Assembly (NCBI RefSeq): GCF_003473485.1
Contig: NC_053049.1
Span: forward strand, 11,656,001 to 11,720,000
Length of the DNA: 64,000 bases
Source: Medicago truncatula
Lineage: Eukaryota > Streptophyta > Magnoliopsida > Fabales > Fabaceae
Direction of reading: 5' to 3'
The position numbers and the translations under genes were made by a program. Shown piece by piece: positions 1-12,179 of the stretch; position 1 is the first letter of the stretch; each line of letters starts with the position of its first letter. The notes beneath the pieces are model-generated. The model was not told where the DNA came from. It worked only from the letters and a program-made list of their open reading frames with translations, and made no database searches.

Positions 1-137
1 ACACTCACAACAAACATAGCATAGCAAAACACTATTCAACATTCATGTTTTTTTTTCTTCCTTTTTTTTTACATTCTGTAGTTAATGTTGTTTGTTCTCA
101 TCTTCTGTTTCTTTCTTTGCACTCACTCACTTTTTTG

Positions 138-159
138 CTCTCTCTCTCTCTCTCTCTCT
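138..159. repeat. CT microsatellite
   Basis: An uninterrupted (CT)n run in the pyrimidine-rich DNA upstream of the AHL gene. Pyrimidine-rich tracts are common in plant 5' leaders, so this may lie in the promoter or the untranslated first exon. Confidence 0.9.
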
Positions 160-322
160 TCTGTGCTCTTCTGTCACCCACCATCATCTCTCTTTAATTC
201 CCCATATGAAACCGTTGAACATTTTTCAACTTTCACACTAGCTTCCACCACAAATTCATGAAGAATATGAACCACTTTATCACAATCACAATTCACAATT
301 CAGAATACCCTCTTGAGTTTTG

Positions 323-324
<2 letters not shown>

Positions 325-364
<40 letters not shown>
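325..364. repeat. CT microsatellite (20 dinucleotides)
   Basis: A perfect (CT)20 tract upstream of the AHL coding region, the second of two in 230 bp. It is likely to vary in length between accessions. Confidence 0.95.
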
Positions 365-367
<3 letters not shown>

Positions 368-983
368 ATATGTTAGTACTCTCTTCTCTTTTTTCATGTG
401 TCACTATTGATTCATAGCACTATCTCTTTATTTCTTATGCTTTACTATGCTTTGAGGTGTGAAATATCTTTTACTGCTTTTCACTTAATTCACCAAAGTT
501 CTTACCTTTTTGTGTTTTTTCTTAAGCTGTTTTGTTTTAGTGTGGCATTTGGTTTTTTCTTAAGCTTTGTAATATTGACTTCAAGTGAAAAAAATGATTT
601 TTTTCTTCTTTTTTGGCTTTTTAATTTTGTGAGTGTATTTATCAAAGGATAAGCTTAAAAGGGTTACATTAGAAATTGCTTAATGTTAAAGATTTTGTTA
701 TGGTTGGTTGGTGTGACTGTGAGAGTGGACCTGTTACAGTTCAGCTGGTCTTTATCTTCAACATGAAGCCTTTTTTAATTTTCATGTTTCTATATAGTTT
801 GGTATGATGTAATCTAGCTTCTGCTTTTGTCCTCACTCTAATTGATTTTGTAAAGTATTTCCATTGATCTAGTTTCTTCTGCATGTTTGGTTTGCCTTTT
901 AGTCTTAAGGTCCTTTTCTTTTTCCTTTGCTTGCTCTTCACATTTAGATGTAGATGTCAAACATTCATATGTATAATTGAGTA

Positions 984-1133
984 GAGCATAACCAAGTGGT
1001 TGATGAGTTTAAGTTACGGTCGGATTAATGAGGAGTACTTGAGTTCGATCCCTGACTTAAACAATCTTTGGCTAGACTTTGCTTACCTTCTGGCCGAACT
1101 TTGGATTACCAGAACCCCTTTTTTTTTTTTTTT
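984..1133 (+). mobile_element. tRNA-derived SINE with T-rich 3' end
   Basis: The segment opens with a tRNA-like A box (gcataaccaagtggttga) and has a B box (gagttcgatccc) about 55 bp later. It ends in a run of about 15 T. This matches the layout of plant SINEs with T tails, such as the Au family. It lies in the presumed 5'UTR intron of the AHL gene. No clear target-site duplication was found. Confidence 0.6.
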
Positions 1134-1485
1134 CTTTCTGAGAACTATATGGTTAAAACAAAACAAAAATCAGTAGAGTACGATTACCATTGTTGAGAAA
1201 CTTTATTTGTTCTATCTTTTCAGTTTTTATTTGTACGATTTGTGGCTAATTTTATCAAACTGCTGTCATTGATTATATGGTTAAATTTTAAGCACTTCTT
1301 GACACTCTTGTTTGTGCCTGCATATTGGATTTCATTGATTTCATGGTTTTCTGACTTGTGCATTTGTTCCTTTGTCATTGATTTTACATGTCACAGAGAT
1401 AGGTGGTTAAGTTTGGATTGCTGAATATTAAAGGGAAGTTCAATTTTGGTTGTCAAAGATTGTGAAGGGACTTGAATTTAAATGC

Positions 1486-4400
1486 ATGGATCGAGGGGAC
1501 CAAATGGCGGCATTATCCGGTTCTGCATCATACTTTATGCAGAGAGGATTACCTGGTTCTGGAAACCAACATGAGTTGCATAATTCGCCTGGTATTCGTC
1601 CACTGAATACCAATTCATCGTTTCAATCAAGCATTGGTGGTGGTGGTACTATTGGATCCACGTTGCCGATGGATTCTTCTGGAATTGGATCTCAATGTAT
1701 CAATGTAGGTGCTTCTTCTGGGGGTGCTGCTTCAACCGGTGAACCTGCCAAAAGGAAGCGTGGAAGGCCTAGAAAATACGGGGCTGATGGAAGTGTGTCC
1801 TTAGCATTGACTCCAACAACACCAGCAAGCCATCCTGGAACCGTACCGCAAGTCCAGAAACGCGGTCGAGGGCGCCCTCCAGGGTCCGGGAAAAAACAAC
1901 AGTTGGCTTCTTTCGGTAAATCTCTATTCCACTTTTTATTTTGTGGCGTTTAATTATAGTATAATAATTTTAATTTGAACTTGAGATATATCTGTTTCGT
2001 AAATTCATATCCATGAGTTGTTTGATTTTATAGTTTTTGAAGTTTTTTTGAGTCAAGGTTTTTTATTTGTTCATGCCGGCATTCTAATCCCTTAATGAAC
2101 TGAATTAACAACGAATTTTATATTCTCACATATACAAAACACTGTCTATTCAAAATTTTACTGAATACAAAGATAGATGGGCTGTGCACAAAAGTGGTCG
2201 AGCTTTCAAAAGTCTCGGTTCATTCTATCTGTTTTAAATTTTTATGATATTTTCGATGAAACTATCAACGTCGAAACTTGAAACACTTGATTGCTTAGAC
2301 TTTTACTTCACATTTTTCAAATTTGACTTGGAACTTTATTATTCAAATATTGCAGTCAATGTGTATTGTCGTTTTCTTCCTCCGTTACTTGACTTGTTTT
2401 TCAAAGTTTGACGTATGTTTTCTTCATATTTTTCAAATATTGACTTAAATTTTATCATTCAAATATTGCAGTCAATGTGTATTGTCGTTTTCTTCCTCCG
2501 TTACTTGACTTGTTTTTCAAAGTTTGACGTACGTTTTCTTCACATTTTTCAAATATTGACTTAGATTTTATTATTCAAATATTGCAATCAATGTGTATCG
2601 TCGTTTTCTTCCTCTGTTACTTGACATCTTTTTCAACGTTTGACGTACATTTTATTTGTAATTATTACACATGATGCGTGAAACAGACTATTGTTTCAGC
2701 CATTGCATGACTTTTTTTCCCAAAGATTTTACTGATTAAATTACAGCACACATTAAAACTTAGACTATTTTGGTCATTAGTTATTTTTCAAAGATTAATT
2801 TCAATTCTATTTGTTTAAACGTTACAACTAACACACCAAAACACTCAAGCGTTTCATAGTAGTCCACATTATTTGTTCCTTTGTCACTAAGATAATATTT
2901 GACAATTTATACCTTTATATTTGTTTCAATACATCAATTTTTTTACCATACCAGAAATATTGATGGATATTTTTACTGGGATTATAAGTGAAATGGGCCA
3001 GTCCAGGCTAGGCCTTATCATTAAATTGACCTGGCCCATTTAACAAATTTAAATCATTAGCCTACCTAGTCTATTTACCTAATATAGTTGAAAGCTTATT
3101 TTATAGTCGGACCACTAGAGCTATCTCTTTAAAGAGATCACCAAATATATTTTTGATGATAATACAATTAATATTTACTATATTGAGAACATTAACAATA
3201 ATTTTTTTTATTTTGGATGAGCTAAAGAGTAAAGACACACATTTTGTTTTCGTACATACGTTCTTCTTTTAAAATAAATCTTGACCTAGGTTAGGTTTGG
3301 GCAAGCCTATAAGCCCCAAGAGGCCTCTTGACCTATTCCCTGTTAGAACATGAACTGGTTCTATGCGCAGCAATAAGTGCTTATATGAATAAGCTGTTTT
3401 AGCAAGATGAGTTTATAACAAACAATAAAATTGAAGGAGAGAAATAGAATGAATGATGATTGGTAATGATGTGAATGTGATTCATATTTTGAGTTTCACA
3501 ATACAAAGCCTTTATATAGGCACACAAGTCACTTGCTTGTGTAGCAAGCAATCTAACTAACTATAGAATTTAAAACAAACTTATCTAGAAGTTAGTTACA
3601 AATGCAGTTATTGATTAATATCTAATATTCCCACCCCTAATATGGATGCTGGCATGATAAATGGTTTTGGTTTATTAAATTTTTGTTTTAATACACAATA
3701 TAAATTGTCTATGAATTATTTTTTTTGGTCAAGATATTGTCTATGATTTTAGTTTAATATATTATAACAAATATTGTCATCTCATAATTTCAACAAAACA
3801 TGTTGCAACGTCGGCCCCACTCGATTGTTTTGGCCATGGCTTGTTTTTCAAATAGTATAGCTAAAATGTTGAGACACTCGAGTTTTTGATGGCTTTCCTT
3901 ATTATTGTTATTTTCTATGCAATAATATTTGGCAATTTATACTTATATATTAATTAATATATGTACTTTTTTTTACATTAACTAAGATCGATATAGTTGT
4001 TTTTTATTTTTGGGATTGGGGGAAATGGGCTTCGATAAGCTAGGTTTGCCATAGATAGACCTTTCCTGTTTCAAAATTAAGGCCCAAGTTTGGTTTGTTT
4101 ATCTGAGGCGGCCTTTTTATAGCGAGGCCTTTAAAGAATCCAAAAGCTTACCTCTTAATGGGATGACAGGCCTAAGTCTTTATGTAATATATGCCACTAG
4201 GACTGACTCTTTGAATAGGTCAAAATGTACATGGATTCAAGGCATTGAAATGAATATTTAGTATATTGTCAAACAATAACAGTAAAATTGTCATTTTATT
4301 ACTTTACATTTATTCATATGGTTAGCTTGTCGAGCCTATAAGGCATTGTGAAGTAATGCAAGTCTTAGGATTAGCTACAAGATATTTGATTTGTTTTTGT

Positions 4401-6789
4401 CCCCTATAAAATGCACAAGGACAAGTAACTGTAATTTCAAAACCTCAACTCTACGTTCTTGAGAAACGTGACCGGCTGAGTTTAGTTTTTAATGCAATGA
4501 TTTATAAGATAATTTTCTCTTAGAATGATCTTATGCGGCAAGTAGCAAAGATGGATAAATTCTTGTGAATCTTTGGTATAAAGAAGTATAACTTGGGCTG
4601 AAAGTTTCTTGTCTAATTCAACCTAAGTGATTGATTTATGTTAATTTGGTTTTACTAATTCTATATATGTTTTAGTTTAATGTTTTGAGTTGTTATTGCC
4701 AGGTGGTTTGATCTCCAGTTCAGCTGGAAATGGTTTCACTCCTCATGTCATCTCAATTGCAATTGGAGAAGTATGCTACATTTCTTTAACAGTATTAATC
4801 TTTCTGTTTTGTTATTATATATGTCTGTTGTTTATTTTTTGCTAAAATAGTACATTTTTAGTTCCTGTAATCTATGTTTTGGTTCCAATTTGGTAGACTA
4901 ACTTTTAAAAGCTTTAATTGGGTCATTTGTCCAATATTTTAGTTTCAATTTTATCCCTTATCTTTTCAAAGCTTCAACTAGGATTTGGGCCACTTATCTA
5001 TTATTTATGATTTGCAATAGTCCCTTATCAATACGGTCCTTTTCTAATACAATTTGAATGAAAAGGTCCACATTGAAGCCAAAAATCCGAAAATTTTAAA
5101 AGGTACAGGACCAAAGAAATAAAATAAGGGACCAAAAATATATTTTAGCATTTAGTTTTGTTAACAGTGCTTCTTTTTTTAATGGACGTACTTTTTTAGA
5201 AAGGGAATTCATTCAAGACATAATATCATGCTTTAGAAAATCTTTGATGTTTCTTTTAGACGATCCGTTTGAATTTTTGTCACATGTTATTTCATTTGTG
5301 CAATCATATGTAAGACACACTTTTGAAAATTGACCCTTTTCTTCTGTGTAGGACATTGCAACAAAAATTCTGGCATTTTCTCAGCAGGGACCTAGAACTA
5401 TATTTGTTATGTCGGCCAATGGTGCTGTCTCTACTGTGACACTTTGTCAGGCTTCGACATCTGGGGGTTCTGTCACATATGAGGTATGAAGCTTTCTCAT
5501 TTTTACGTACAGCTATGTTTCTATATGTTTCTAGTTTCATAAAGAATTATGATTGTTTAAATGCATTTTCGGATATATGTTCTTGCCTAGAATTGTTATA
5601 CATGCACATAATAGCAATCCTTTATGAAAATGTTAGTGGATGCATTAGCAATTCTTTGGAAAAATTGCTTAGCTTAAGAATTCAATCAATTTTTATAGGC
5701 AAATGTTAGTGGTACTGGTAGCATTTCCTTATATGATCACCATGTTATGAATTTAATAATCTGTTTGTTTTGTTTTTTTTCTTCTTATCCTTCAAAAAGT
5801 CTCTTTAGCACGTTAAGTTTGTTTATTCTTTTGTATATATGATTATGTTTAATAATTTGTGGTCTTTTGCCTCGATAGGGGCGTTTTGAGATACTAAGCC
5901 TGACAGGCTCTTACTTGGTTGCTGATAATGATGGCTCGCGTAATCGAACGGGTTCATTAAGTGTTTCTCTTGCCAGTCCTGACGGTCGTGTCATTGGTGG
6001 AGGCGTCGGTGGATTGCTCATTGCTGCAAGTCCTGTTCAGGTAACTGCTATTCTACTGCTGTTAGGATAGCATTGAAATTCCCCTTTCTCACCTCAAAAT
6101 CAGAAACTTAGAAAACATTTTATGTTTACTTTGTGAAAACATTTTCTATTTCACTCAAGTGTCTGTTTAGTTTGAGAAAACGTTTCATGTTTTAAGTTTC
6201 TGTTTTCACTTTTACTTGCAAAATTGTCACATTATTTTCACTTATGTTTTCTGTTTGTATAGGAAATAGTGGCAACATTTTGTGTTTTCACTTTTACTGC
6301 ACAAACATATGACAATATCTAATTCATATACATCATCAGTGTATAAAGATTTTTTAAGTTGCCAATGAATTAGAATAGCTAGATCATTAAAACATTTGAT
6401 TTTAATAACAACTACTTAAGTTACACATGATTGGTTGTGATCTGTCGACAATATAAAACATTTTACACTAATATATTATCAAAATTAAACTCGGCTACAA
6501 AACCCTAGTTTTATTTGTATTGCTAAATTTGATTGGTCATGACTATCAGGTGATAATTGGGAGCTTTATGTGGGGTGGACCAAAAACCAAGAACAAGAAG
6601 AATGAAGATTCAGAAGATCAAGAAGTTGGTGTAGAGGAAAATCATCATCATGGAGTTCATAATCCAGCTGCAATGAATAGCATGTCACCAAATCAAAATC
6701 TGACTCCAACATCTCTCAATTCTTGGCCTGCATCGCGTCCATTGGATATGCGTAATTCTCATATCGACATTGATTTAATGCGTGGGTGA
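1486..6789 (+). CDS. AT-hook motif nuclear-localized (AHL) protein, AHL10-like
   Basis: Five coding exons: 1486-1915, 4703-4770, 5352-5483, 5879-6040 and 6550-6789. All have GT..AG junctions and they sum to 1032 nt (343 aa) with phases that agree. The protein has two AT hooks, KRKRGRPRKYG near residue 89 and QKRGRGRPPG near residue 125. A PPC/DUF296 domain (about residues 160-275) follows and ends in the conserved VIIGSFMWGG. The C-terminal tail ends DIDLMRG. AHL proteins bind AT-rich DNA in the nucleus as PPC-mediated trimers and regulate growth and chromatin. Two AT hooks suggest the two-hook group rather than the intronless single-hook clade. The start is the first in-frame ATG giving the family N-terminus. 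Intron 1 (2.8 kb) is full of repeats. A broken copy of the last exon lies at about 38.4 kb. Confidence 0.92.
2310..2650. repeat. Tandem repeat, 116 bp period, about 3 copies
   Basis: Near-identical blocks containing gcaatcaatgtgtat/gcagtcaatgtgtat followed by cctccgttacttgac start at 2351, 2467 and 2583, a constant 116 bp spacing. The third copy is the most diverged. The array is inside the first intron of the AHL gene. Confidence 0.9.
4841..5149. mobile_element. Inverted-repeat element (MITE-like) in AHL intron 2
   Basis: The ends gctaaaatagtacatttttagt and accaaaaatatattttagc are imperfect inverted repeats about 300 bp apart. The style (phrases like ttttagttcc and gggaccaaaaa) matches other MULE-type MITEs in the window. 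I saw no clean target-site duplication, so it is probably old. Confidence 0.5.
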
Positions 6790-7289
6790 CAATTTATTTA
6801 TTTATTAGCATACACCAGTATTGGATATACATGTTTAAGATTCATGGTCACTCATCTAATTTTCGCCTAGTAATGACTCAATGTGAAGTTCAAACTATAG
6901 AGTAGAATTCTTTCTTGACTTTTGGAATTTGATTAATGTCAGCTATGGTTGATTGACTTTAGAGGTTGTACTCATATTTTTGTAGATGTGAGGAATTTTA
7001 ATTTTAAGATTTTGCCTTTTGTGGTTCAAGGGTATGTTGCGACTCGTGGTAAAATGTCGTAGTTTTAATCAATGAGATTAGCAGAAGGGGCCGATCTTCT
7101 ACAATACGGTGACTCAGGGCTTGAAGTTCTGGGAGAGGTTCCCTCTAACAAGATTATTTCCATTAGGAGATCTTGCGATTTTCGTCATTAGATTGTTTCA
7201 TGGAATGCAATGATATGATGCAAATGATGATTTATTTCTGAATCCAGGGAAAACCTAGGCCGGGTTTGTTTCAAATTTGTTTTTTGCGT

Positions 7290-7405
7290 CTGTAAACAAA
7301 ATGACAAACACCACCATAAACTCACACACAGCGGAATACCCCGAGTTTGAACGCAGAATGCCACAAAAAGTATCCAGACTAACATTGTTAGCATTGCCGA
7401 TTGAG
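7290..7405 (-). mobile_element. Decayed tRNA-derived SINE
   Basis: It shares the phrases accaccataaactcacacaca and gattgagctaga with the better preserved SINE at 25.3 kb, but the B box has decayed. The same insertion is present at 21.96-22.08 kb, so it predates the segmental duplication. Confidence 0.5.
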
Positions 7406-8370
7406 CTAGATTATAATATATTTTTTAATAAGGAATCAAACTCGATACTTCAAAATTTACAACATTCACACACTCGATGTGTCAACAACTTGAGCTAGAC
7501 TCAAGTGGTAAAACGAATTGCAGTTACATATTAGAAAGTTTGTTATTGAAAGTTTTTTTTAATATAAATCACCACCATTCATGTTTAGTCTTTATACAAA
7601 TTTTATTTACTGTTGGTATTTTTTTTCTTTCAGATTCCTAGAGAAACAAAATAAATAGGGACAGACTAATAATTGCTGAGTAAACATTGTTTAGGAAACA
7701 AATAAAAATCATTAGTATCAACATCAATTGCTTGTTTTGTGCAACTAAAATTTCCAAAATAACAAATACTAGTCCTAGTCCAAGCACTATTTATAGTAAG
7801 AAATAGGAGTAGCTGGTTATATGATGCTCAAATGATCATGACTTATGATTTTGTCATATTTATAGACAGTAACATGCTGATGCAATGCACCATATTGGTC
7901 CATTTTTTACCGTGAAAGTTAAAAGATATCATGTTCGGTATCTATGATCACGTACATTTCAATGTTTACTAAAACAACAAGAAAAATAGTTATAAACTAA
8001 TAACATGTCGGCTTGAAATTTGGTTATGTAACATTGTTTAGGTGATTTACTGGAAATTGGAACAATGAGAGGAACAGTGGCAGAAATTAACTCACTATGC
8101 TTCATAAGATCTATAATATATGCACAACTATATATTTTTAATGTCCCTAATTCATTGAAAGAGCTACAGTTAAAAAAACAAGAAATGTTGATGAAAAGGG
8201 AGTAACTGTCTTCATGTGATTTGAAAAGTAATGCCTTGCCGTATTTGGATGCAACTCATAGGGAATTTATGTTCACCAGAAAAATCATTGGCCTGCATGT
8301 ATACAATATAAAAATTTAATTTTAAACCGTTAGTATAAAAAAACAATTTTACACATATATCTAATCATAT

Positions 8371-8965
8371 ATTTTTTTTTTGATAAGCTAGGAGAAAGGA
8401 CATGCATCAGGAGACATCGTCGACATCCCAACTATGTTGGCACCCCGAGACATCGCCATCCTTTGCCGCCAAACTCGAATAAAAATTTATTAAAAAAAGG
8501 GGAAAAATAATTACTGAAGGAGGGGGAACTAGGCCAATACCCTCCAAAATAAACAAAGCAAAAACAAAACAGAAAGAAAGAAAAAACAGCAAACAGACTA
8601 AAAACAGACTAAGGAAATCTGTAGTAAGGCAAACCGCTTCTGTCCCGAAAGAAATCGAAGTTCAGTGCAAGAGGGAGAGTGTCAAGCCAAACCGTGGCTA
8701 CCACCGAGTGACCCAAATTCGCCAAATAGTCGGCACAGCAGTTACCTTCACGGAATATATGAGAAGCAATTACCTGAATCCCCAGATTGCGAGCATTGTG
8801 CCATCTATTACGTAACAACATGGGCACCAAGAAATGGTTCGAAAAGATCATGAGAGCACTGGTTGAATCACTTTTCAACTAGAGATTCCTCCAACCATGG
8901 CGGGCAGCAAATTCAATTGCAAAAATGATCCCCATAACTTCTGCTTCTGCATTAAATGAAATAGG
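8371..8965 (-). mobile_element. 5'-truncated LINE fragment with RNase H C-terminus
   Basis: On the minus strand the frame ending near 8609 encodes a plant LINE RNase H tail (SDSTSALMIF, LLRNRWHNA, HIFREGNCCADYLANLGHS). A diverged 3'UTR follows and ends in a poly(A) stretch, seen as T's at about 8371. Upstream sequence to about 8965 continues the domain in another frame. It is a dead fragment in the DNA between the AHL gene and kiwellin copy 1. Confidence 0.75.
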
Positions 8966-9882
8966 GAGATGTGATTAGATGTTTTTGTATAATATTTTTT
9001 CTTAATAGATAAATGAAATAACAATATATGTTTTTTTTTTTTTTTTATAGTATTTTTGTCAATTAGACTAAAACTTGTTAATGTATACAAATTTTTTCTA
9101 CGGGGATTTTTTTTTACATATATGTTTGGTGTTTGTAAATATATCATATTTTTGTCCTCGTGAGCTTAGTTAAGTTGGTAGAGAAAATACATAATATATG
9201 CAAGGTTTACTAACAAAAAGAATATATCATATTTTAGTTCATGCACTTTTTTGTTTTTTTAGTCCTTGTAAATAAAACAACTTATTATATCTAGTTGTAA
9301 ATTGTAAAAAAAAAAATTAAAATTATAAATTTATTATATTTAGTTATTATTTGGTAAAAATAAAAAACTATAAATTAAATATTTTAAATAAATGATAAAT
9401 AATTGAAAAAAAAGTTATACCGAAATTTGGTACTTTTTAATATATAAATATAGATTAAGAAAACTCGATTATCTAATTCGTAAAAACAAATATTAAAAAT
9501 TATATAGTTTTAATGAAGAATAAAATTAGAAATTTGAGAACTTGAAGATGAGCACACATCAATGTCTCAAACCAACACTACCAAATCAATGTAAATCACA
9601 AGAAATAAGTTAATGCAGTAAAACATAATATATGATCTCTATGTACACATGTTGATTCTTAATTGTCAACAACAGCTTGTTTTATATGGAGGTAAGATCA
9701 ATATTGTAGCATAAGATTTTAACTTATTCTATAAAAAAATGATGTTTTTCATTGATAGCTAGGTGACAGACCCATATATATATATGTTCCACCAAATTAA
9801 ACTAACCATTGGTCTTGATGAAAAAACAAATTTATTAAATTAATATGACACAAGAATTTTGTCTTTTTGAACTTGATATCTC

Positions 9883-9890
9883 TATAAATA
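9883..9890 (+). promoter_or_regulatory. TATA box of kiwellin copy 1
   Basis: TATAAATA lies 54 bp before the start codon within a block (cttgatatctctataaata) shared with kiwellin copy 2 and, slightly changed, with copies 3 and 4. The conservation across copies supports it as the core promoter. Confidence 0.8.
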
Positions 9891-9943
9891 CCCTGATGAC
9901 TAAACTCTAACTTCACACCATCATTGAAAATAAAAATAATAAA

Positions 9944-10399
9944 ATGAAGGGTGTCAAAATTAGTTCAAATTTCATTCAAACCATGGTCATTCTTCTAATC
10001 CTTGTATCAACTTTGTGCTCAAGCATTGAAGCTTCAACCAGAAAACCAAATGGAAGAAGGTTTAAACCAGAACATCGTCATAAAGCAATCTTAACATTGA
10101 ACAGCTTTGAAAAAGGTGGAGATGGAGGAGCACCATCAGAATGTGACAACAAGTTTCACTCTGACAAGACACTTGTTGTAGCATTATCAAGTGCTTTGTT
10201 CAACCATAAAAAGAGGTGTTTGAAAGAGATTACTATATTTGGTAATGGTAAAAGGGTTAATGCCAAGGTTGTTGATGAGTGTGATTCAAGTAAAGGGTGT
10301 AAGAACAATATTGTTGATGGTTCTGCTGCTGTTTGGAAGGCTTTGGGTGTGCCTGAAAAAAGAAGGGGTGAAATGAGCATTTTCTGGTCAGATGCTTGA
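9944..10399 (+). CDS. Truncated kiwellin-like (ripening-related) secreted protein, copy 1
   Basis: Single exon, 151 aa. An N-terminal hydrophobic signal peptide (about residues 1-28, ending SSIEA) points to secretion into the apoplast. The body carries the kiwellin/grip22 core: [22 protein letters not shown], a VVDEC motif and a C-terminal AVWKALGVP...FWSDA. Compared with copy 4 it lacks the N-terminal cysteine module (C-PSG...ECC...Y.. .CSP) and the short loop containing DAEHDFQPPC. It keeps four cysteines instead of ten. Kiwellins have a double-psi beta-barrel fold and act in plant defence; maize KWL1 inhibits a fungal secreted chorismate mutase. Whether this short form folds or retains binding is unknown. 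The frame is open and the promoter is conserved, so it is probably a real gene. Confidence 0.85.
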   Translation: MKGVKISSNFIQTMVILLILVSTLCSSIEASTRKPNGRRFKPEHRHKAILTLNSFEKGGDGGAPSECDNKFHSDKTLVVALSSALFNHKKRCLKEITIFGNGKRVNAKVVDECDSSKGCKNNIVDGSAAVWKALGVPEKRRGEMSIFWSDA

Positions 10400-10799
10400 T
10401 GCAAATAAATGAGAATTAATTATATCTATATATGTTTGTGTAATAATATAAGAATAAACGACAAAAATTTCTCATTTAAAATAAAGGCACAAATTCTGCA
10501 TAAAAATGTCATGAAAAAGTTCTACTAGTAGAGTAGAGCTTTGATTCTCCATATTAATATCATGAAAATCGTACACTCAACATACTCCTTGAGAGAGAGA
10601 AGTATAGAAGATGTCGTGTTAGATGTAATATATTAATGATGTGATGAGAAGAAAGATATAAAGAAAATAAAATTCTGAATAATGTATATATAGGGAATTA
10701 TTAAAGATGTCTATGTATCATTATTGTAAGATGATTAGTATGTCAATGTAGTTTTAGCTTAGTGATATGAAATTGACTTTGTTACGCTGAACTATGAGG

Positions 10800-11258
10800 C
10801 AAAGTTCATGTAGTAATTTCTCTATTTGATTAAATTACTCCCTTCGTTGTATTTTAAGTTTCTTTTACTATTTTTTATTGTCTAAAATTATTTTGCTCAT
10901 TTTATAATATCAATACAACATTTATTTATCTTTTATGTTAACATATCCTTATTTATTGTATTTCAATAATCTAAATACTCCTCTAACTAGAATTAACAAT
11001 GATGTTTTAGTAAATAAAAAATATTTTACGATTAAAATAAAACTATTTATTATATTCGTAGTATCTATGCAAAACTCAAAAGAAAAAAAGAGTAATAATT
11101 TATTTATTTGACTTTCACATGTTTCTTTTTTAAAAAATCTTCACTATAGTACACACGTTCTTCAGCTATATCTTTAAATTTATGTTAAAAACACACCTTG
11201 ATTTGTGCCAAAAAACGGTTTTAATAGCATTTTCCAAAAAAGTTTAATAAACACGAAT
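10800..11258. other. AT-rich intergenic DNA with decayed MITE ends
   Basis: No gene is visible. A phrase like a Stowaway end (attactcccttcgttgtattttaa) occurs at about 10840 with a poor partner near 11060, suggesting an old MITE. Confidence 0.4.
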
Positions 11259-11266
11259 CATCGGAG

Positions 11267-12177
11267 CAGGGCCGTTTTTGGAAATTTGATGGTCTAGGAC
11301 GAACAAATAATCTGGGTCCTAAATAAGAGTATATAAAAAATTTAAATTTTCAAAGTGTGAAAATAATTTGCTTGAAGAGGATAGTTTTTAGTACTAAGTC
11401 AAAAAATAATCTTCTCTAAAAAAAAAAAAAGTTAAAAAATAATCTAACAAAAACAGCAAACAATTTCTATGGGCATTTCTAGATACTAAGTCACTAATAA
11501 TTGTGTCTACATCAATAGTATGTTCTATCATATTTATCTCAATACATAAAATGACTAGATCATTCAACCTTTCTTGTGACATTGACGATCTCAAATCGTT
11601 TTTCAATAATTTTATGTCTAAAAACTTCTTTATGCCACAATCACCAGCATAGGTAAGAGAATTCGAGAAGCAATTGACATTTGGATAACAATATGCACCT
11701 TTGACAAACTGAAGAATTTCAAATGTTGACATCAACATATGTGACACAAACATTTGTAACACCTTTAATTTAGAAAAATGATCATTTGCATCAACATCTG
11801 ACAAATCCTTATGAGAAAACACAACCTTAAAAGTTGTGCAAGATCTTTTAATTCAGCATTATCCAATGATTTCAACATTCTTGCATTATAGGATGGTTTC
11901 TTTTGACGGAAGGGTTTGGAATGCTGAAAGGCTACGGATTTGAACTTTCTTTATAACATCACAAAAAAATATTTATAGGTCAACAAAGAACTAAGTCCAT
12001 TACTAACAACCACATCTCCTTTTTTTTTTGGTTACACAACCACATCTCCTTTAAAATTGTAGTAATATTTTTAGGGCTTAATAAATTCTTAATTTTTTGT
12101 TGGGGGCCAACATTTCTTACTTATATTTTAAGGCCTAGGACGGTCATCCTTCTTACCCTGCCTCATATACGACCCTA
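11267..12177 (-). mobile_element. Decayed hAT transposon fragment (DUF4371-type transposase C-terminus)
   Basis: The ends cagggccg and cgacccta resemble hAT termini. The flanking 8-mers catcggag and cgttggag match at 6 of 8 bases, as expected for an old 8 bp target-site duplication. Inside, on the minus strand (11394-11822), an open frame carries LKNDLRSSMSQERLNDLVIL and a following IDVDTIISDL. This resembles the C-terminal dimerisation region of the TTF/DUF4371 hAT transposases. The rest of the transposase is missing, so it cannot be autonomous. Confidence 0.65.
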
Positions 12178-12179
12178 CG

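Larger units (their letters stand above)
1..1485 (+). promoter_or_regulatory. Promoter/5'UTR region of the AHL gene
   Basis: This stretch has no convincing protein-coding signal. It holds two CT microsatellites and a SINE. The sequence around 1390 (pyrimidines ending in tgtcacag) looks like a splice acceptor, so a 5'UTR intron ending there is plausible; the matching donor cannot be fixed by eye. An out-of-frame ATG lies 4 bases before the chosen start codon. Confidence 0.5.
6800..10790. repeat. Duplicated unit A (AHL 3' flank to kiwellin copy 1)
   Basis: The 3' flank of the AHL gene (gattgactttagaggttgta, then a block ending caagattatttcca) recurs at 21.55 kb and, diverged, at 39.5 kb. The block with gatcacgtac at about 7950 and the kiwellin promoter, gene and 3' flank recur in the later units. 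This is the unit still joined to the intact AHL gene, so it probably preserves the ancestral arrangement. Confidence 0.75.

Noticed and set aside
10156-10404. Minus-strand frame opposite kiwellin copy 1 (also in copies 2 and 3)
   Set aside because: Shadow of the kiwellin coding strand; the plus-strand product has a signal peptide and family motifs.
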